Counted from the stretch's first letter, positions 26,440-35,141 are shown. The stretch: 64,000 bases of DNA from Mesorhizobium loti (GCF_001510895.1 NZ_LPWA01000108.1:1-64000); one strand, 5' to 3'. Program-made: numbers and translations. The notes: generated by a model not told the origin, from the letters alone.

Positions 26440-26999
26440 ACTTCCCCGGCTGAACGCATGAGCACCTTCAGCCGTTTCTTCGCTTCATGGATGTGCCAGG
26501 AAACCGTCGTCTCCGAAATCGCCATCACCTCGGCAGCAGCCGCATGGCTGAGGCCCTCGCCATAGACGAGCAGCACCGCGTCGCGCTGCTTGTCCGGCAG
26601 CGTCCGCACCGCTGCCCACAGCGCCTCGGCCGGATCGTCGGCCTCGGCCGACGCTTCGCCGGCGATCAGCGCATAGGCGCCGTAGGCATCGGTCTTGGCG
26701 GTGTCGCGGGCGCGCTTGCGCATCATGTCGCGCGCCGCGTTCAGCGTCATGGCGTAGAGCCATGTCGTGAACGCGCCGTTGCCCTGATAGTCGCGGATCG
26801 CCCGGCCGAGCCGCACGCAGACATCCTGGGCGATGTCTTCGGCGTCGGCCTTCCGGCCGCACCAGCGATAGGCGGCGCGATAAACGAAGCCATAGTGCCT
26901 TTCGAGCAGTTTGCCGAAAGCCCCCCTGTCTCCGCCCCTCGCCCGCCCGATCAATTCGGCATCGGAGGCTTCGCTGTCGTCCAGCATCATCGCCGTCAT
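26436..26999 (-). CDS. ECF-type RNA polymerase sigma factor
   Basis: A 187-residue sigma-70 family protein with region 2 (LLERHYGFVYRAAYRWCG, DAEDIAQDVCVRL, then FTTWLYAMTLNAARDMMRK) and region 4 (LPDKQRDAVLLVYGEGLSHA, ISETTVSWHIHEAKKRL). It redirects RNA polymerase to a few promoters, often in envelope stress. The stop overlaps the start of the VWA gene, so the two form one translationally coupled unit. No autoregulated promoter was identified upstream. Confidence 0.9.
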   Translation of the reverse strand: MTAMMLDDSEASDAELIGRARGGDRGAFGKLLERHYGFVYRAAYRWCGRKADAEDIAQDVCVRLGRAIRDYQGNGAFTTWLYAMTLNAARDMMRKRARDTAKTDAYGAYALIAGEASAEADDPAEALWAAVRTLPDKQRDAVLLVYGEGLSHAAAAEVMAISETTVSWHIHEAKKRLKVLMRSAGEV

Positions 27000-27068
27000 T
27001 GCCTGTTGGACGAAGGCTAATGGCTAATCCTTGGGGCGATGGAAAGATTTTTTTGTGGCGCGACCTCC

Positions 27069-27135
27069 CTTCTCCTCGTGAACGAGGAGAAGGTGCCCGA
27101 AGGGCGGATGAGGCGCGAGCATTCGAAGCTCGCGC
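27069..27135. repeat. Two palindromes of a dispersed intergenic element
   Basis: CTTCTCCTCGT (27069-27079) and its exact complement (27082-27092) enclose two bases. Then GCGCGAGC (27113-27120) pairs with GCTCGCGC (27128-27135). Between them is GGTGCCCGAAGGGCGGATGA, a sequence style common in rhizobial intergenic repeats. It lies upstream of the sigma gene and downstream of the dienelactone hydrolase-like gene. Confidence 0.6.
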
Positions 27136-27168
27136 TGCACGGTACCCTCTCCGAGCCCGGCGGGAAGG

Positions 27169-27900
27169 CTAACCGAGTGTCTCTTTGAAAAAAGTCGTCA
27201 GCCGCTTCCAGTGGCGCTCGGCGCCGGTTTCGTCATAGACGCTGTGGTCCTTGATGCACCAGCCATGGCCGACACCGACATAGTTCTCGATCACATGATC
27301 GACCTCGGCGACCCTGAGCGCCTCGGCCAGCCGCGCCGACTGCTCCGGCGGAAAGCTGCGGTCGACGCCGGCGGTGCCGACATAGACACGCGCCTTGATC
27401 GACGCCGCCTTGCGGTATGGGCTGTCCGCGGCATCGCTTGCCAGATTCCCGCCGTGGAAGCTCGCCGCGGCAGCGATGCGATCGGGATAGTTCGCTGCCG
27501 CATTCAGCGCCCGCGCCCCGCCCATGCAATAGCCGACGACACCGATTGGCTTGTTGATGCCTTCTGCCGAGAGCGCATCGAGGAAGGCTCCGCTATCGCG
27601 GACGGTCATCTCCTGCGTCGTGCCGGTCACCAGCGCCATCAACGTGGTCTTGGTTTCCTCCACCGCGAAGGCGGTCTTGGCATCGAACGGTCCATAGGGC
27701 GCATTGCGATAAAAGAGATCGGGGACCAGCACGGCATAACCCTGCCCGGCAAGTCGTTCCGCCATCCCGTCGAGCACCGGGCGAGGCCCGAAGGCGTCCA
27801 TATAGAGGATGACGCCGGCCCTGGCCGTGGTGGCCGGCTGGAAAAGTCCCGCCCTTGCCTTGCCGTCCTTGGTTTCGATTTCAATCCCTTTTCGCGCCAT
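27169..27900 (-). CDS. Dienelactone hydrolase family protein
   Basis: A 243-residue alpha/beta hydrolase. The nucleophile is a cysteine in GYCMGGARAL, as in dienelactone hydrolases; the acid lies in the VGTAGVDRSF region and the histidine in GVGHGWCIKD. Members open lactone or ester bonds, classically in chlorocatechol breakdown, but many act on other substrates. The ATG at 27900 follows GGAGAGCAGC; the 18-codon extension upstream lacks a ribosome binding site. No aromatic-degradation genes are near, so its substrate is unknown. Confidence 0.82.
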   Translation of the reverse strand: MARKGIEIETKDGKARAGLFQPATTARAGVILYMDAFGPRPVLDGMAERLAGQGYAVLVPDLFYRNAPYGPFDAKTAFAVEETKTTLMALVTGTTQEMTVRDSGAFLDALSAEGINKPIGVVGYCMGGARALNAAANYPDRIAAAASFHGGNLASDAADSPYRKAASIKARVYVGTAGVDRSFPPEQSARLAEALRVAEVDHVIENYVGVGHGWCIKDHSVYDETGAERHWKRLTTFFKETLG

Positions 27901-28002
27901 GCTGCTCTCCGTCGGCTGTCGCGGGATAGATATCCGGCCGCAGCAATCCGGCAAGACAATCCCGGAGCCGCCGTTCAGGATTTCGTGCGGATGGCGTTCA
28001 TC

Positions 28003-28692
28003 TTACAAGCGCGCGAAAGCCGCCATATGGAAAGCCTGCACCTCCGGCGGATAGCGGTGCTCCGTGCCATACGGGCAGGCGTTGCGGTCGAGGCAGCCGC
28101 CCACCCGGCAAGGCTCACCCCGAGCTCCACGCACATGGCCGAGGCAGGCCTGATGGGCAAAACCCTGCTCGGAATAGGCATCGACCGGACAGGATTTTAG
28201 GCAGGGTCTGTCGGCGCATGTGTCACAAAGATGAATCGTTTTGTGAGGTTCGGGGAGGAGAATCTCTTCCTCGAACAGGAGCGCGCCGCGGTAGGCGTGC
28301 CAGAGCCCATACTCCGGATGCATGAGGATGCCGAGCGGCGACGGCTTCAACCCCTCCGTCCGCATCGCCCATTGCTGGAACGGCAGATAGGGCCTGTCGG
28401 AAGGCGACACCATGCGGCCGCCGAATTCCTGCGCGACCGCGCCGATCACCTCGCGCGACCAGGTATCAAGCGGGTTGGCGATGCCCCTCGCCTGCCGCTC
28501 CAGCCAGCGCCTGAAATGCGGCCAAGGTATCGCGCCCGCCTGCCCAACCAGCAGAACGGACTTCGCCGGCGCACCTGAAAGACTGGCAGGCGCGGCTTCA
28601 TCGCTGGCAAAGCGGAAGCCGCCGCGAAGGATCAGGCCATTGGTTGCCAGCGCGGCCGCGATTCCTTCAATCGTGCCGCGCAAAAAAATCAT
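28003..28692 (-). CDS. Ferredoxin-like 4Fe-4S protein related to epoxyqueuosine reductase C-terminus
   Basis: A 229-residue soluble protein. Cysteines in LCDTCADRPCLKSCPVDAYS form a 4Fe-4S motif (CxxCxxxxCxxxCP), and further cysteines (QACLGH, GEPCRVGGCLDRNACPYG) could bind a second cluster. The N-terminal 150 residues hold no known catalytic motif I recognise. It is much shorter than QueG and lacks the cobalamin domain. Probably an electron-transfer or redox-sensing protein; partner unknown. It might serve the corrinoid reactivation system nearby, but that is only position-based inference. Confidence 0.65.
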   Translation of the reverse strand: MIFLRGTIEGIAAALATNGLILRGGFRFASDEAAPASLSGAPAKSVLLVGQAGAIPWPHFRRWLERQARGIANPLDTWSREVIGAVAQEFGGRMVSPSDRPYLPFQQWAMRTEGLKPSPLGILMHPEYGLWHAYRGALLFEEEILLPEPHKTIHLCDTCADRPCLKSCPVDAYSEQGFAHQACLGHVRGARGEPCRVGGCLDRNACPYGTEHRYPPEVQAFHMAAFARL

Positions 28693-28781
28693 CCCTTCCG
28701 GTCCGGGTCGGAGAACGCGCTCCGCCAGACTTCCTTGTGAATGATGTTGGCGACTTTAGCCCGGCCTGACTCGGGCTCCTT

Positions 28782-30355
28782 TCAAGTGAAGGCGTCGGGC
28801 ATCGAGGCTTTCTTGTTGGCGATGAAGTCCTTCAGCGCCTCGTCGATGGCCGGATCGAGATGCGGCGCCTCATAGCTTTCCAGCCAGCGGCGGGCGAGCT
28901 CGTTGGCGCGTTGCGGCGCGGTCTTTTCGCCTTCGGCCAGCCACTGCTCGTAGGAATTGTTGTCGGCGATGTTGGACCGATAGAAGGCGGTTTGGAAATT
29001 CGCCTGCGTGTGGTCGCAGCGAGATAGTGGCTGCCCGGCCCGACCTGGCGGATGGCATCCATCGCCTGCCCGTTTTCCGACAGGTCGACGCCCTCGGAAA
29101 ACTTCTGCGTCATGCCTAGCTGGTCGATGTCCATCATGAATTTTTCGTAGCAGGAGGCGAGACCGCCCTCGAGCCAGCCGGCCGAATGCAGCACGAAATT
29201 GGTGCCGGCAAGGATCGTCGAGTTCAGCGTGTTGGCGCTCTCATAGGCGGCTTGCGCGTCCGGGACCTTGGAGGCGCAGAGCGAACCGCCGGTGCGGAAC
29301 GGCAGGCCGAGCCGGCGCGCGAGCTGTGCGGCGCCATAAGAAACCAGTGACGGCTCCGGCGTGCCGAATGTCGGCGCGCCCGACTGCATCGAGATCGACG
29401 ACGCGAAAGTGCCGAACAGCACCGGCGCGCCGGGCCTGATCAGCTGCGTGAAAGAAGCGCCCGCCAGCACCTCGGCCAGGATCTGCGTCAGCGTGCCCGC
29501 AACCGTCACCGGGCTCATCGCGCCGGCGAGGATAAAGGGCGTGACGATGCAGGCCTGGTTGTGGCGCGAATAGACCTTCAGCGCGCCGAGCATGGTCTCG
29601 TCGAACACCATCGGTGAATTGGCGTTGATCAGGCTGGTCAGCACCGTGTTGTTCTCGACGAAGTCGTCGCCGAACACGATCTTGGCCATCGCCACCGTGT
29701 CCTCGGCGCGCTCCGGCGCCGTGACCGAACCCATGAACGGCTTATCCGAATAGCGGATATGGCTGTAGACCATGTCCAGATGGCGCTTGTTGACCGGCAC
29801 GTCGACAGGCTCGCACACTGTGCCGCCCGAATGGTGGATCGACGGCGCCATATAGGCGAGCTTTACGAAATTCTGGAAATCCTCGATCGTCGCGTAACGG
29901 CGGTTGCCGTCGAGGTCGCGCACGAAGGGCGGGCCGTAGACCGGCGCGAAAACCGTCGCATTGCCGCCAATCTGCACCGAACGCTCCGGGTTACGCGCAT
30001 GCTGGGTGTAGATCGAGGGCGCGGTCTTCAAGAGCGAGCGGCAGAGCCCCTTGGGAAAATGCACGCGCTCACCCTTCACGTCGGCGCCAGCCTCCTTCCA
30101 CAGCGCGAGCGCCTCGGCGTCGTCGCGGAAGATGATGCCGATTTCTTCCAGCACCGTGTCGGTGTTCTTCTCGATCAGCGCCAGGCCTTCCTCGTTGAGG
30201 ACCTCATAGACGTTGATCTTGCGCTTGATATAGGTGAGCTGGGTGCCCGGACCGCCACCGGCGCGCGCCGCGCGCCTGGCCGCCGCGCCGCCGCTGGCGC
30301 CGCGTCCGCGTCGTCCGCCCGACGCTTCCTGTTCGACTGCCGCGTTATCGCTCAT
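28782..30355 (-). CDS. Second MttB-superfamily methyltransferase, frameshifted near C-terminus
   Basis: About 524 residues when read across a break near 29012, where GG stands for an expected GGG on the plus strand. As written, the frame leaves the family sequence after GPGSHYLAAT and ends as Arg/Pro-rich nonsense. With one base restored it continues THTQANFQTAFY and ends at 28782. Barrel motifs GAMSPVTVAGTLTQILAEVL and LHSAGWLEGGLASCYEKF match the MttB family; no amber codon. The N-terminal 35 residues are an Arg/Gly/Ala tail like that of the 11.7-kb homologue. Divergent from the corrinoid protein gene, its likely methyl acceptor. Confidence 0.8.
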
Positions 30356-30468
30356 GATCGTTCTTCCTATAGATTTGGCCTGAATTGGCTTGCGGCCGGT
30401 TTGCCGCCGCTTCTTTCCGGATCGTAGCCATGCACCCTATTGGAAACGGCCCGCCAGCGCCAACACCT

Positions 30469-30532
30469 GTCGCAAAATCGACAAGAAAAGCGCCAACTTT
30501 TCAGTCGCTTTCCTTTTGCGGGAAGTCGCAAA
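30469..30532. promoter_or_regulatory. GTCGCAAA half-sites in divergent methyltransferase/corrinoid promoter region
   Basis: GTCGCAAA at 30469-30476 and again at 30525-30532; the second forms TTTGCG-N4-GTCGCAAA with 30515-30520. The half-site matches the perfect palindrome before the GbdR-like gene (44464-44485). The region 30356-30626 separates two divergent genes and holds no other feature seen. Confidence 0.4.
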
Positions 30533-30626
30533 TCAGCTATGGCTACCTTGCCCTCACGGGTTAGGTATTGGCGCATCGTTTTTAAGCTGCAGCAAGCATT
30601 CCGAGCAGCAAGGAGCCCGAGAAAAA

Positions 30627-31325
30627 ATGTCCGACGACGAGATCATCCTTTCCGAGCTTTCCGACGAGGAACTTGTGCAGCAGATGCACGACGACCTTTA
30701 TGACGGACTGAAGGAAGAGATCGAGGAAGGCACCAACATCCTTCTCGAGCGCGGCTGGCAGCCCTACGCGGTGCTGACCGAGGCGCTGGTCGAAGGCATG
30801 CGCATCGTCGGCGAAGACTTTCGCGACGGCATCCTGTTCGTGCCGGAAGTGCTGCTTTCGGCCAACGCCATGAAGGCCGGCATGGCGATCCTGCGCCCGC
30901 TGCTGGCCGCCACCGGCGCGCCCAAGCAGGGCAAGATGGTGATCGGCACCGTCAAGGGCGACATCCACGACATCGGCAAGAACCTCGTCGGCATGATGAT
31001 GGAAGGCGCCGGCTTCGACGTCATCGATCTCGGCATCAACAACGCCGTCGAGAAGTATCTCGACGCCATCGAGCAGCATCAGCCCGACATCATCGGCATG
31101 TCGGCGCTGCTCACCACCACCATGCCCTACATGAAGGTCGTCATCGACACGATGAAGGAAAAGGGCATCCGCGACGACTATGTCGTGCTGGTCGGCGGCG
31201 CGCCGCTCAACGAGGAATTCGGCAAGGCCGTCGGCGCCGACGCCTATTGCCGCGACGCCGCGGTGGCGGTCGAGACCGCCAAGGACTTCATGAAGCGCAA
31301 GCACAACGTGCGCGCTTCCGCCTGA
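30627..31325 (+). CDS. Corrinoid (B12-binding) methyl-carrier protein, MtbC/MetH B12-domain type
   Basis: A 232-residue protein. Residues 1-95 form the helical cap domain; 100-225 form the cobalamin-binding Rossmann fold with His114 in GDIHDIGKNLV, the lower cobalt ligand (DxHxxG), then SALLTTTMPYM and VLVGGAPL, the classic SxL and GG motifs. It carries the methyl group between methyltransferases. It could serve the MttB homologue, the pterin methyltransferase and the homocysteine methyltransferase. The ATG at 30627 follows AAGGAGCCCGAGAAAAA. A strong terminator follows. Confidence 0.92.
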   Translation: MSDDEIILSELSDEELVQQMHDDLYDGLKEEIEEGTNILLERGWQPYAVLTEALVEGMRIVGEDFRDGILFVPEVLLSANAMKAGMAILRPLLAATGAPKQGKMVIGTVKGDIHDIGKNLVGMMMEGAGFDVIDLGINNAVEKYLDAIEQHQPDIIGMSALLTTTMPYMKVVIDTMKEKGIRDDYVVLVGGAPLNEEFGKAVGADAYCRDAAVAVETAKDFMKRKHNVRASA

Positions 31326-31352
31326 CAAAAGGCATCAGGATGGACGGACAAG

Positions 31353-31382
31353 AAAAGCCGCGCCTTGCAGCGCGGCTTTTTT
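31353..31382 (+). terminator. Intrinsic terminator after corrinoid gene
   Basis: AAAAGCCGCGC at 31353-31363 pairs with GCGCGGCTTTT at 31370-31380, followed by two more T residues. It lies 28 bases past the stop codon. Confidence 0.85.
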
Positions 31383-31410
31383 GTTCCCAGATGATAGACG
31401 AGGCTGCCGA

Positions 31411-31545
31411 TCAGTTGACCGTGTCTTTGACCGCCCTTGCCGTCGATTTGACGTCCTTGCCGACGCCCCGGATGGTGTTGGCGCAGGCGGTGAGTGCAAG
31501 CGCGCAGGCCAGAATCGCCATCGGCGCGATGCGTAGCAGTTTCAT
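31411..31545 (-). CDS. Entericidin-family small lipoprotein
   Basis: A 44-residue lipoprotein: basic start MKLLRIA, hydrophobic stretch and lipobox LTAC with the cysteine near residue 20, then a short tail ending KDVKSTARAVKDTVN. This is the layout of entericidin A/B (EcnA/EcnB), small membrane lipoproteins linked to cell lysis or envelope stress. The ATG at 31545 follows AGGGAGACACCGTCC. It lies between the corrinoid terminator and the DUF1638 gene. Confidence 0.85.
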   Translation of the reverse strand: MKLLRIAPMAILACALALTACANTIRGVGKDVKSTARAVKDTVN

Positions 31546-31598
31546 GGACGGTGTCTCCCTCGACAGATATTAAGCCCCGCAGCGAAAGCCGGCCCGAC

Positions 31599-32228
31599 TT
31601 GGTCAAAACGCAAAAAACGAAACCGAATCAAACAGACAGGCTGCTCGTCATCGCCTGCGGGATGATTGCGCGCGAAGTTTTGGCCGTCAAGCAACAGCTA
31701 ACGCTCGACCATCTCGAACTGACCTGCCTGCCGGCCGAGTTCCATTTCTATCCGGACCGGATCGCGCCGGCGATGGACAAGGCGATCGAAAAAGCCAAGG
31801 CGGAAGGCTACGAGCACATCTTCGTCGGCTATGCCGACTGCGGCACCGGCGGCCTGCTCGACCGCGTCATCGAGAAGCACGGCGTCGAGCGGATGGCCGG
31901 CCCGCACTGCTTTGCCTTCTACCAGGGCATGGACGCCTATGCGAAGGTCGCCGACGACGACATGATGTCTTTCTACATGACCGACTTCCTTTGCCGTCAG
32001 TTCGAAGCCTTCTTCATCAAGCCGCTCGGTCTCGACCGGCATCCCGAGCTGATCAAGGACTATTTCGGCAACTACGAGAAGCTGATCTATCTCGCCCAGA
32101 CCGACGATCCGGAGCTCGACAAGGTCGCCGAGAAAGCCGCGGCCATGCTCGGCCTCGCCTATGAGCGCCGCTCGACTGGCTATGGCGATCTCACGGCCGA
32201 ACTGGCGCTGGCGGCTGCCAGCACCTGA
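31599..32228 (+). CDS. DUF1638 protein, likely partner of the split methionine synthase
   Basis: About 209 residues of the DUF1638 family (PF07796). Cysteines recur in conserved-looking places: ACGMIA, YADCGTGGLL, GPHCFAFYQG and FLCRQFEAF. Molecular function is not established, but the family occurs beside corrinoid methyltransferases and I recall genetic evidence in Phaeobacter for a role with split MetH. The start is unclear: TTG 31599 avoids overlap with the entericidin gene, while a frame open to 31494 would run over it. It lies 270 bases after the corrinoid gene on the same strand. Confidence 0.75.
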   Translation: MVKTQKTKPNQTDRLLVIACGMIAREVLAVKQQLTLDHLELTCLPAEFHFYPDRIAPAMDKAIEKAKAEGYEHIFVGYADCGTGGLLDRVIEKHGVERMAGPHCFAFYQGMDAYAKVADDDMMSFYMTDFLCRQFEAFFIKPLGLDRHPELIKDYFGNYEKLIYLAQTDDPELDKVAEKAAAMLGLAYERRSTGYGDLTAELALAAAST

Positions 32229-32234
32229 GGGTTC

Positions 32235-33149
32235 TCACGCCTCCGCTTCGAGCGCCGCAAGCACATCCGCAAAACTCGTCTTGCAGACGAAGCCCAGCTT
32301 CTGTCTCGCCCGCGACGGGTCGTAGACGCGGTCGATCGAGGAAAACATCGTCCAGCCCTTCCTCACATAGAGCCTGGGATAGTCCGGAAAATAGCGCGCG
32401 ACCACGGCCGGCGCGTCGGCGATCAGCTCGGCGCAATCCTCCGGCCGGAACGGTGTCGGCGCCGAGACGATGAAAAGGTCGAAACCGAGGCTCGGCGCCT
32501 TCTCCAACGCCGCGACATGCGCCTCCGCCGCATCCTCCACCGTCAGCCGCCGGAACAGCAGCTCGTTCGCCTTGGTATTGGCATCCGACTGCTCGATCGC
32601 ATGCGCCATGTCGTCGGCCTCCGGGAAGAACCGGGCCGTGCGCAGCACCACCACCGGCAGCCCATGCTCGATGTGATAGAGGCGGCAGAGATGTTCGGCG
32701 GACAATTTGGAGACGCCGTAGATGTTGCGCGGCTCCGGCGACATCTCTTCCGTCAGCCAGGCCGCCTTTCGCGCGCCGCCCTGGAAGCCGGCGCGGATCG
32801 CTTGTGAAATCATCAGCGATGTCGTCGAGGTAAAGACGAAGCGCTGCACGCCGCACGCCACGGCCGCGTCAAGCAGGTTGAGCGTCCCTTGCATGTTCGT
32901 CGCGACGAAATCGGCATTCTCGTAGTGCTCGATGTTCGGCTTGTGCAGCGCGCCGCTATGGACGATGGCCTCAATGCGGTTTTCGCTGACGATCCGCAGC
33001 ACGAGCTCGCGATCGGCAACCGAACCGACCACCTCAGTCTGCGCCGACGGAACCGGGTCGAGGCCAGTCACGTCATGGCCAAGGCCGCGCAGGCGCGGCG
33101 CCAGCGCGCTGCCCAGCCAGCCTGATGATCCTGTGAGCAAGATACGCAT
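32235..33149 (-). CDS. NAD-dependent epimerase/dehydratase family protein
   Basis: A 304-residue extended short-chain dehydrogenase/reductase. The NAD-binding motif GSSGWLGSAL lies near residue 7; the active-site pair is in IYGVSKLSAEHL (YxxxK); the serine/threonine is in FTSTTSLM. Usually such proteins act on nucleotide sugars (UDP-glucose 4-epimerase type), but without sugar-synthesis genes beside it the substrate is open. It faces the DUF1638 gene head to head, six bases apart. Confidence 0.82.
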   Translation of the reverse strand: MRILLTGSSGWLGSALAPRLRGLGHDVTGLDPVPSAQTEVVGSVADRELVLRIVSENRIEAIVHSGALHKPNIEHYENADFVATNMQGTLNLLDAAVACGVQRFVFTSTTSLMISQAIRAGFQGGARKAAWLTEEMSPEPRNIYGVSKLSAEHLCRLYHIEHGLPVVVLRTARFFPEADDMAHAIEQSDANTKANELLFRRLTVEDAAEAHVAALEKAPSLGFDLFIVSAPTPFRPEDCAELIADAPAVVARYFPDYPRLYVRKGWTMFSSIDRVYDPSRARQKLGFVCKTSFADVLAALEAEA

Positions 33150-33271
33150 CGATCAAACCGCCATTTCCGCTCTCACGCTGTTAAGCACGGATGACAGCGG
33201 CCCGCGAACGGGTAAGTTGTGCGCCAGAAGACAAAACAACTGTTCCAGCCTCGGATTCGGGAAACGCATAC

Positions 33272-33845
33272 ATGACCTCTCGCCTACTGCTCGTTGTTCT
33301 TGGCCTTATCGGCTTTGCCTTGCCGGCCCATGCCGATGGCGAGGTGCAGAAGCTGATCACCCCTGCCGACAAGGCGCGGCTCGACAAATATGGCGAGACT
33401 CGCAAGGCCGCCCTTGAGGAAGCGAAGGCCGGCGATCCAGCCGAGGTGAAACAGCTCGATGCGCTGCTCGCCAAGCCGCTGGTCGCTTTCTCCGACAAGG
33501 ATCTCACCGGTAACTGGAAATGCCGCACCATCAAGGCAGGCGCCTGAGCCCGCTCGTCATCTATGGTTGGTTCAAATGCAAGGTGACGGACGACGGCTCC
33601 GGCTGGCGGCTTGAGAAGATCAGCGGCTCACAGCGCACCGCCGGTCGCTTCTTCGACGACGGCGAAAAACGCGCCATTTATCTCGGCTCGTTCTCGGTCA
33701 ACGACGACAAGGCCAAGCGCTATGGCAGCGGTCCGGAAAGCGATCAGGTCGGCTACGCCTTCCGCAACAGCGCCACCGAATGGCGCATCGAATTCCCCGC
33801 GCCTACTACGAATCGAAGCTCGACATCATGGAGTTCAAGCGCTGA
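33272..33845 (+). pseudogene. DUF4893-like secreted protein, frameshifted twice
   Basis: The first frame gives a signal peptide (MTSRLLLVVLGLIGFALPAHA) and runs to NWKCRTIKAG, then stops at 33547. With one base restored near 33542 it continues LSPLVIYGWFKCKVTDDG, and with another near 33803 it ends PYYESKLDIMEFKR at 33845, about 191 residues in total. The whole resembles DUF4893 (family from memory), a periplasmic protein of unknown function. Both breaks are single missing bases next to G/C runs, which suggests sequence errors. Confidence 0.65.
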
Positions 33846-33864
33846 GCCGGGCTACATGTTCGAC

Positions 33865-33968
33865 TAATGCATGCCGCCCAAAAGTGCGCAGCGGTTTGGG
33901 AGAACGACATGCAAAAACAAAACTTGAAGCGCGTCGCCCGAATCCATTTCAGCGCGATGCGCTTTAAG
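33865..33968. repeat. Intergenic mosaic repeat, copy B
   Basis: TAATGCATGCCGCCCAAAAG to GCGATGCGCTTTAAG, the most diverged of the three related copies (136-241 and 45611-45717). It keeps the internal inverted pieces GCATG..CATGC and GCGCGTCGC..GCGATGCGC. Confidence 0.7.
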
Positions 33969-34036
33969 CTCGCGGCACACCAAGGATTAACCCGCTCCGC
34001 ATAGCATCCAGCCGGTTTTCAGAACGGGTGCTCGCC

Positions 34037-34819
34037 ATGGCAGCGTCGGAATCCAGTCCGCGACCGATCGTGGTCGTCACCGAAGGCGGCCCGCACATCT
34101 GGGCCATCGTCAACGCGCTCGCCGACCGCGTCGGCCGCGTCAGCGTCATCCTCGAGACCCCTGAATCCAAAAAGCGTCTGCTGCTCGGCCGCGCCCGTCG
34201 CCAGGGTTGGATCTCGGCCATCGGTCAACTCGGCACGATGGTGCTGACCAGGCTCGGCAAACGGTTCCTTGCAGGCCATGCCGGGCGCCTGGCGGCCGAG
34301 GAAAAGCTCGAGACAGAGCCCCGCCCAGGCCAGGCGATCATCCATGTCCCGTCCGCCAATGGGCCGGAATGCCTCAAGGAAATTGCAAACATCAAGCCCG
34401 GCGTCGTGCTGCTCGCCGGCTGCCGGCTGCTATCAAAGGACACGCTGGTAAGAATGCCTTGCCCGGTTGTCAATTACCATGCCGGCATCGCCCCGAAATA
34501 TCGCGGCATGAATGGCGGCTACTGGGCGCTGGCTTCCGGCGATCAAGAGAATTTCGGCACAACCGTGCATCTGGTCGATGCCGGCGTCGACACGGGCGGC
34601 GTGCTGAAGCAGGCGCGCGGCAAGCCGAAACCTGGCGACACCATCGCCAGCTACGCGCTGCGGCAAGCGGCGTTCTCGCGCAATATCTGCGTCGAAGCGG
34701 TGAAGGATGCTATGGCTGGAAAGCTCGCGACGATCGATCCCCGCCTGCCGTCAAACCAGTGGTATCACCCGACGATCTGGTTCTATCTTTGGACCGGCCT
34801 GCGCCGTGGCGTGTGGTAG
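34037..34819 (+). CDS. Formyltransferase-family protein
   Basis: A 260-residue protein with the N-terminal fold of methionyl-tRNA and sugar N-formyltransferases. The active-site asparagine and histidine are in NYHAGIAPKYRG and the aspartate in VDAGVDTGGVL, matching the N-H-D set that moves a formyl group from 10-formyl-THF. It lacks the C-terminal domain of Fmt. The acceptor, perhaps an amino sugar or small molecule, cannot be read from the sequence. GTG at 34028 would add three residues. It stands alone between a repeat and a toxin-antitoxin pair. Confidence 0.8.
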   Translation: MAASESSPRPIVVVTEGGPHIWAIVNALADRVGRVSVILETPESKKRLLLGRARRQGWISAIGQLGTMVLTRLGKRFLAGHAGRLAAEEKLETEPRPGQAIIHVPSANGPECLKEIANIKPGVVLLAGCRLLSKDTLVRMPCPVVNYHAGIAPKYRGMNGGYWALASGDQENFGTTVHLVDAGVDTGGVLKQARGKPKPGDTIASYALRQAAFSRNICVEAVKDAMAGKLATIDPRLPSNQWYHPTIWFYLWTGLRRGVW

Positions 34820-34874
34820 GTACTGTCAACCGCGCGTCTGTATGCTATTGTCCTACGGAAAATGAGAGCTACCG

Positions 34875-35141
34875 ATGTCCAACATGGCCCCCCTTAGTGT
34901 CCGCGTCACCTCCGACGAGCGCCAGATACTCGAAGCCGCCGCCAGCCAAGCCAACACCAATCTCAGCGATTTCATCCGCCGCAAGGCTGTTGAAGCCGCC
35001 GAAATGGAGGTGCTGAACGGGCGTATCGTGACAATCCCGGCGGCCGATTGGGAAAAGTTCGAGGCGTGGGCGAAGTCGTCGCCGAAGCCCCTACCCGGGC
35101 TGCGGAGGCTCGCTGCGTCACGTCCTGTATGGCAGGACTGA
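34875..35141 (+). CDS. DUF1778 antitoxin (TacA-like)
   Basis: An 88-residue protein with an N-terminal ribbon-helix-helix (PLSVRVTSDERQILEAAASQ ANTNLSDFIRR) and a C-terminal part, IPAADWEKFEAWAKSSPKPLPGL, of the kind that blocks a GNAT toxin. It overlaps the toxin gene by 13 bases, the usual order of a type II toxin-antitoxin pair, and should bind its own promoter. The ATG follows GAGAGCTACCG. Confidence 0.88.
   Translation: MSNMAPLSVRVTSDERQILEAAASQANTNLSDFIRRKAVEAAEMEVLNGRIVTIPAADWEKFEAWAKSSPKPLPGLRRLAASRPVWQD

Noticed and set aside
34028..34819. Methionyl-tRNA formyltransferase (fmt)
   Set aside because: The protein is only 260 residues and lacks the C-terminal tRNA-binding domain of Fmt, so only the formyltransferase fold is claimed.
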